Shown: positions 30,899 to 35,227 of the stretch, in pieces | Numbering within the stretch: position 1 is the stretch's first letter | Layout of the letters: each line of letters opens with the position of its first letter | Source of the DNA: Bacteroidaceae bacterium | GTDB lineage: Bacteria; Bacteroidota; Bacteroidia; Bacteroidales; Bacteroidaceae | DNA: 35,227 bases | Direction: 5' to 3' | Assembly (NCBI GenBank): GCA_017428785.1 | Contig: JAFRQD010000015.1 | Span: forward strand, 1-35,227 | Notes under the pieces: generated by a model | The model's database searches: none | What the model was told of the DNA's origin: nothing | The model's input: the letters and a program-made list of their open reading frames with translations, nothing else | Program-made: the position numbers and the translations under genes

Positions 30899-30933
30899 CG
30901 CCATAATAACACATACCTAAAATATTACGCTTT

Positions 30934-33120
30934 ATGAAAGACATGAGTATTATCAAGAGAGTAATCGTGGCGGTCTGCCTCATGGCTCTCACCCTTCATG
31001 CCAGTGCGGTGAAGTTGGATGACAACAATTTCCCCGATGAAAGCTTCAGGGGTGCTTTGTGCCTGATTCTTAATGTTGCCCCGAACTCTGAGCTATCGGA
31101 CGAACTGCTGAAGTCTGTGAAAACGATGAACCTCAAAAATAAGGGTATCTCCCGCCTTAAAGGCATTCAGTATTTCTCCAATTTGGAAGAGTTGGATGTC
31201 AGCGAAAATAATTTGGAGTCTCTTGCTTATATTAAGGATTTGAGTCAACTCAAAAAACTTTTGGCAGCAAATAACCATATTACTCAGTTTTTTTTCACAA
31301 GCTTTTATCTGAGGCTGGAATATTTGGACTTAAAACACAATTCCCTCTCATCTTTGTATCCATTTCCAATCAACGACTTTCGAAACCTGCAATATTTAGA
31401 TTGCTCCTATAACCACCTGACAGAAATAGATTTCTCACGGCTTTTCTTGCTGAAAGATATCCGTTTCAATAACAATGAAATAACAACTGCTGTTACCCCA
31501 TCCTACCCTTATAACGCTTTGGAAAAAATAGATGCCAGCAACAACCAACTGACATCCATTGACACAAAAAAACTTATGAATTTGCGCGAATTGTGTGTCA
31601 CTAATAACAAAAACATTTCTTTCGATGTCTCTAAGAATACCGCCTTGCAGGACCTTCAGTGTGCATATTGTGGAGTGAGCACCCTTGATTTGACAAACAA
31701 TACCCAACTGTGGTGCTTGTACTGTGCTTATAATACATTGGAAGTTCTTGACCTAACGGCAATGGGGAACTTGAGGCTCGTGGCATGTGATAAAAATAAA
31801 TTAACTCAGTTACAGATGCCAACATCGGCACCTTATCTGTATCGTCTTTCGTGCGGTTACAACAATCTGACCAAGCTTGACGTGTCTGGTTGTCCTGCGC
31901 TCGAAAAGTTGGAATGCCAAAACAATAAGCTTACCACTCTTGACCTTTCGAAGAACACGCAGCTGACAGATTTATCCTGCGCACAAAAATTCTCCTTGGA
32001 CGTCTATCGCTATTTCAACGGCAAATATCTTATGCCCGTAAAAGGCGTTTCGGAGGCTTTCAACATGGCAAGGTTTACCAACCTGACATCGGATGGCGTG
32101 GCGCAGGACAGCCAGTTGCAGTGCGGTTATCTGGTCGTAGAGCGAACAGCAGGGCTGACCAAATATGATTTTGACACAGGCAATGGCATGACGATGCATG
32201 TAGATGTGGACTGTCGGGACAAAGGGATGATTCAGACTGTGAACCGCGTGGACATCACCGGCTTCGACTGGCCCGAGGACTTCACCCCTGCCGACTATGA
32301 AGCCACGAGCAGCACGCCAGGATGCCAGATAAATTTCATTGAGTATATCTGGAATCGAAGGTTGTACCCTGATTATGTGGGAACGACCGGCGAGAGCTTG
32401 GAAATAAGGTTCAACATAGAACTTGAGGACGGTTACATCTATGGCGACCCGTCGGCTTACATCGGCGATGCGCAAAACAATGTTTGCCTGCAGCTGTCGA
32501 AAAATGAGCGCATCAAGGATTTTGCGTGGACCTACACCGTGCCCACACCGCCAGGAGGATTGTATGTGCGCTCAATAAGAGAAACCATTGCCGAACCCGA
32601 GGATGGAGCTCATCCTTCCTTCCAGACCGAGTCGATGATGGCAGGCGTCAAGCCTCCTTCCACGAAAGATTTTGCCAAACCGGTATTCATTCGCCATTAT
32701 ACCGTCGATCAGGTGATTTGGCTTGAGATGCCATATGAAGATGAAGCGGAATTTAGGATTATGCAGCCGAGCGATGTGTTCAAACAAGGTTATTATTATG
32801 GCGTGATTATGTTGGTCAGCCCCGAAGCCGGCTATCAGTTCAGCCCGAACACCGTCGCCAATATCAACGGTGACCTTGAGGGATCGGGATTTCTAATGGA
32901 TATAAGAGAAGAGACAGAGGGCTTTCTCGACCTTGACGGAGCCTGCGTCATGTGGCAGACTTACTTGGAAATCGATCCAACGGCAATCCATCATCCTGTG
33001 TCCGAACCCGAGGCGCCGTCTGTTAAGGGATGGTATTCGCTCGACGGGCGGAAGCTCGACGCGAAGCCCACGCAAAAAGGCATCTACGTGAAAGACGGCC
33101 GAAAGGTCATCGTCAGGTAG
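30934..33120 (+). CDS. Secreted leucine-rich-repeat protein with short C-terminal sorting-like tail
   Basis: A 728-residue exported protein. The signal peptide ends near LTLHASA (Met1 or Met4 as start). Leucine-rich repeats span about residues 60-350, early ones like NLEELDVSENNLESL and later ones of the Bacteroidetes type LTKLDVSGCPALEKLECQNN and KLTTLDLSKNTQLTDLSC. A C-terminal region of unknown fold follows, then the tail GWYSLDGRKLDAKPTQKGIY with VKDGRKVIVR, which resembles C-terminal tails of many Prevotella secreted proteins (possibly type IX secretion, not proven). The LRR half is visibly A/T-richer than the rest. Own promoter and a hairpin terminator at 33188. Confidence 0.88.
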   Translation: MKDMSIIKRVIVAVCLMALTLHASAVKLDDNNFPDESFRGALCLILNVAPNSELSDELLKSVKTMNLKNKGISRLKGIQYFSNLEELDVSENNLESLAYIKDLSQLKKLLAANNHITQFFFTSFYLRLEYLDLKHNSLSSLYPFPINDFRNLQYLDCSYNHLTEIDFSRLFLLKDIRFNNNEITTAVTPSYPYNALEKIDASNNQLTSIDTKKLMNLRELCVTNNKNISFDVSKNTALQDLQCAYCGVSTLDLTNNTQLWCLYCAYNTLEVLDLTAMGNLRLVACDKNKLTQLQMPTSAPYLYRLSCGYNNLTKLDVSGCPALEKLECQNNKLTTLDLSKNTQLTDLSCAQKFSLDVYRYFNGKYLMPVKGVSEAFNMARFTNLTSDGVAQDSQLQCGYLVVERTAGLTKYDFDTGNGMTMHVDVDCRDKGMIQTVNRVDITGFDWPEDFTPADYEATSSTPGCQINFIEYIWNRRLYPDYVGTTGESLEIRFNIELEDGYIYGDPSAYIGDAQNNVCLQLSKNERIKDFAWTYTVPTPPGGLYVRSIRETIAEPEDGAHPSFQTESMMAGVKPPSTKDFAKPVFIRHYTVDQVIWLEMPYEDEAEFRIMQPSDVFKQGYYYGVIMLVSPEAGYQFSPNTVANINGDLEGSGFLMDIREETEGFLDLDGACVMWQTYLEIDPTAIHHPVSEPEAPSVKGWYSLDGRKLDAKPTQKGIYVKDGRKVIVR

Positions 33121-33187
33121 CCCGTCATTGGCAGCCTGCTGAGAGCCAACATCCCACGAGCCAACACACCTCATTGGAAAATACATT

Positions 33188-33222
33188 AGGAGCCGACGCT
33201 TTTTGGAAGTGCCGGCTCCTTT
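33188..33222 (+). terminator. Hairpin terminator after the LRR gene
   Basis: AGGAGCCG (33188-33195) pairs with CGGCTCCT (33213-33220), extendable inward by CGC/GTG, followed by TTTG. It lies in the convergent gap between the LRR gene and rho and may serve both. Nothing else is seen in this 176-bp gap. Confidence 0.7.
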
Positions 33223-33296
33223 GTTGTCGGAGTAGCAGGAATCGTACGAAGGCCGACGACCTGTACCCCTCTCCTTTATTCTATAAAAGGTTGTCT

Positions 33297-35105
33297 TTAT
33301 GAGTTCATGCTGAGCAGGAATTCCTCGTTGCTCTCTGTGTTCTCGAGGCGGGACTTCACTTCGTTCATGGCTTCGATGGGTGTCATGTCGGCCAGGAACT
33401 TGCGCAGAATCCACATGCGGTCCAGCGTCAGCTTGTCCTGCAGCAGGTCGTCGCGACGCGTGCTGCTGGCCACGATGTTGACGGCAGGGAAGATGCGCTT
33501 GTTGGAGAGCATGCGGTCGAGCTGCAGCTCCATGTTGCCCGTGCCCTTGAACTCCTCGAAAATCACCTCGTCCATCTTGCTGCCGGTATCGATGAGGGCA
33601 GTTGCGATGATGGTCAGGCTGCCGCCGTTCTCGATGTTACGGGCAGCACCGAAGAAGCGCTTGGGCTTGTGCAGGGCGTTGGCGTCCACGCCGCCGCTCA
33701 ACACCTTACCGCTGGCAGGAGAAACCGTGTTGTAGGCTCGGGCAAGACGTGTGATGGAGTCGAGGAAGATGACCACATCGTGTCCGCATTCCACCATTCG
33801 CTTTGCCTTCTCGAGCACAATGCCGGCAATCTTGACATGACGCTCGGCAGGCTCGTCGAAGGTGCTGGCAATCACCTCAGCCTTCACGGTACGGGCCATA
33901 TCGGTCACCTCCTCAGGACGTTCGTCGATGAGCAGCATCATGAGGTAGGCTTCGGGATGATTGGCAGCGATGGCGTTGGCTATGTCTTTCATGAGGAGCG
34001 TCTTACCAGTCTTTGGCTGCGCCACAATCAGGGCGCGCTGGCCTTTGCCGATAGGAGCGAAGAGGTCAACCACGCGAGCCGAGAGGGAGTCACCTTTGCC
34101 CTTGCAGAGCATGAACTTCTCGTCGGGGAAGAGAGGCGTGAGGTTCTCGAAAGGACTGCGGTCGCGCACGGTGTCTGGATTGCAGCCGTTGATGCGCTCC
34201 ACACGAATCAGGGGGAAGAACTTCTCGCCGTGCATAGGCGGACGAACAGGGCCTTCCACCACATCGCCAGTCTTCAAGCCGAACTGCTTTACCATCTGCT
34301 GGGTGACGTAAATGTCGTCGGGGCTGCTCAAATAGTTGTAGTCGCTGCTGCGCAGGAATCCAAAGCCTTCGGGCATCACCTCGAGCACACCTTCGCCGCG
34401 AATGTTCTCGCCGAAGCTGTAAGAAGCCGCACGGCCCCCTTCCGTCTCTCCGGGGGAGGGAACAGAAGTCTCCCCTCGGGGAGATTTGGCGGGGGCAGTC
34501 AGTTCTTTTGTCTGTTCCTCAATTGAGGGGATGTCCTGGATGATGATGAAGTCGTCGGAGACATTAGGTCCTTCCGCAGCCACAGCCTTCTCTGCTTTTG
34601 TGGCTTCTGTGCTGACAGGCTTTTCTTCCTCTGTCTGTGCCTGAGCCACTTTCTCAGCGGCCTCAGCTTTAGCCTCGCCGATGCGTTTGCGACGCTTCTT
34701 CTCGGGCTTGGCTTCTGCAGGAGCGGCCCCCTCTGAATCTCCCCGAGGGGAGACTTCCTGCTCTGTTTGTTCCGCTTCCTTTGCCGTTTCCTCTGCAGCC
34801 ACCATAGCTGCTGCTTCTGCAGCCTTTTCAGCCTTCGACTTGCGTCCGCGCTTCTTAGGCGTCTTCACCTCTTCGGCTTTCTCGGCCACAGGTGCTGCTT
34901 CTGCAGGTTGAGCCTCTGCCTCTTTGGCTGCTTTCGGCTTCCTGCCTCTTTTCTTCGGAGCAGGTTCAGCAGAGGCCTGCAATGACTGAGCGTCCAGTAT
35001 GTTGTAAATGAGTGTGGTTTGGTCGTTACTTAATTCCGCACCGAGTTTTCCGGCAAGCGCAGTAAGCTCTGCCAGGGTCATTCCTTCAAGTTCACTTTTG
35101 TGCAT
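33297..35105 (-). CDS. rho: Transcription termination factor Rho
   Basis: A 602-residue hexameric RNA helicase. Start [20 protein letters not shown] (35105); the frame continues upstream over the promoter, which I reject. A short Rho_N region (1-45) is followed by a long disordered insert rich in Lys, Glu and Ala (about 48-225, with [16 protein letters not shown]), then the RNA-binding cold-shock domain ([20 protein letters not shown]) and the motor with Walker A AQPKTGKT, Walker [18 protein letters not shown] and the C-terminal [14 protein letters not shown]. Such inserts are typical of Bacteroidetes Rho; the one in B. thetaiotaomicron is reported to drive phase separation. Here the insert also carries two in-frame C/G palindromes. 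Confidence 0.97.
   Translation of the reverse strand: MHKSELEGMTLAELTALAGKLGAELSNDQTTLIYNILDAQSLQASAEPAPKKRGRKPKAAKEAEAQPAEAAPVAEKAEEVKTPKKRGRKSKAEKAAEAAAMVAAEETAKEAEQTEQEVSPRGDSEGAAPAEAKPEKKRRKRIGEAKAEAAEKVAQAQTEEEKPVSTEATKAEKAVAAEGPNVSDDFIIIQDIPSIEEQTKELTAPAKSPRGETSVPSPGETEGGRAASYSFGENIRGEGVLEVMPEGFGFLRSSDYNYLSSPDDIYVTQQMVKQFGLKTGDVVEGPVRPPMHGEKFFPLIRVERINGCNPDTVRDRSPFENLTPLFPDEKFMLCKGKGDSLSARVVDLFAPIGKGQRALIVAQPKTGKTLLMKDIANAIAANHPEAYLMMLLIDERPEEVTDMARTVKAEVIASTFDEPAERHVKIAGIVLEKAKRMVECGHDVVIFLDSITRLARAYNTVSPASGKVLSGGVDANALHKPKRFFGAARNIENGGSLTIIATALIDTGSKMDEVIFEEFKGTGNMELQLDRMLSNKRIFPAVNIVASSTRRDDLLQDKLTLDRMWILRKFLADMTPIEAMNEVKSRLENTESNEEFLLSMNS
34433..34496. repeat. C/G palindromic element in rho, copy 1
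   Basis: It runs from GGCCCCCT to GGGGGC, with core TCTCCCC-TC-GGGGAGA at 34469-34484. In frame it encodes [17 protein letters not shown] of Rho, immediately before the cold-shock domain. Confidence 0.85.
34724..34757. repeat. C/G palindromic element in rho, copy 2 (inverted, shorter)
   Basis: Core TCTCCCC-GA-GGGGAGA at 34738-34753, with the flanks GGCCCCCT and ACTTC. It is the reverse complement of the right part of copy 1 and encodes [13 protein letters not shown] in the disordered insert. Confidence 0.85.
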
Positions 35106-35205
35106 AATCTGTGTATGCTTAATAAATAATAGATAATGTGTAAGGGAAAGTAATGAACTGCCGAAAAGAATATACTGGCAGCACTTATCTTTGGTATTAC
35201 GAGTG

Positions 35206-35213
35206 CAAAGATA
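35206..35213 (-). promoter_or_regulatory. -7 element for rho
   Basis: TATCTTTG on the minus strand, followed by CACTCG, matches TAnnTTTG and gives a leader of about 95 nt. The -33 position falls outside the window. Confidence 0.7.
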
Positions 35214-35227
35214 CGACAAAAAGTGAA

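Noticed and set aside
35106-35219. N-terminal extension of Rho
   Set aside because: It spans the TATCTTTG promoter and precedes the conserved Rho_N start.

Overview
The window looks like a chromosomal segment of a Prevotella-like Bacteroidales bacterium. Evidence: Bacteroidetes-type core promoters (TAnnTTTG, twice with a TTTG element about 19-20 bp upstream) precede several genes; a long PPi-type phosphofructokinase (GGDD and PKTIDGD motifs) is present; and there are several Bacteroidetes-typical families that I recognise from memory (DUF3256, DUF4348, DUF4419, DUF4421, DUF5687-like, patatin-barrel fusion, Rho with a long disordered N-terminal insert). Almost all genes are housekeeping. I see no phage, IS element, CRISPR array, tRNA or rRNA.

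Layout. 1-9709 (minus): a probable long operon ftsK - lolA-like - trxB - DUF5687-like ABC permease - ABC ATPase - outer-membrane protein - Gate-domain membrane protein - valS (cut by the left edge). 9710-10265: gene-free, filled by a repeat element. 10266-12938 (minus): lipoprotein (DUF4348-like) - murB - MBL-fold hydrolase, with overlapping ends. 13053-14075 (plus): pheS, divergent from the lipoprotein operon. 14386-18540 (minus): tkt - rpiB - DUF4419 protein. 18541-19629: a long regulatory and repeat region. 19630-33120 (plus): PPi-PFK, GH25 lysozyme, L31, secreted nuclease, DUF3256, YqiA-like hydrolase, ffh, folD, patatin-barrel protein, DUF4421 protein, LRR protein. 33297-35105 (minus): rho.

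The genes cover protein synthesis and targeting (valS, pheS, rpmE, ffh, rho), wall and envelope work (murB, lysozyme, LolA-like, outer-membrane proteins), chromosome segregation (ftsK), the pentose phosphate and glycolytic sugar-phosphate node (tkt, rpiB, PPi-PFK), redox (trxB) and one-carbon metabolism (folD).

The unusual content is the repeat landscape between and inside these ordinary genes. (1) Tandem arrays of 21-22 bp units at six loci share one register, N8-CGTG-N10. Two of them (9860-10222 and 18952-19310) are diverged copies of one ~350-bp element with the same head, seven-unit array and tail. (2) At least fourteen 7- or 8-bp tandem arrays sit on stop/start junctions between genes, upstream of promoters, or in frame inside genes, where they encode the FtsK linker and the LolA-like signal peptide. 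(3) A C/G-rich palindrome family (CTCCCC...GGGGAG) follows several stop codons and is also inserted in frame in rho (twice, in opposite orientations) and in the lysozyme gene. A different palindrome lies in valS. These repeat systems are the best candidates for something undescribed here.
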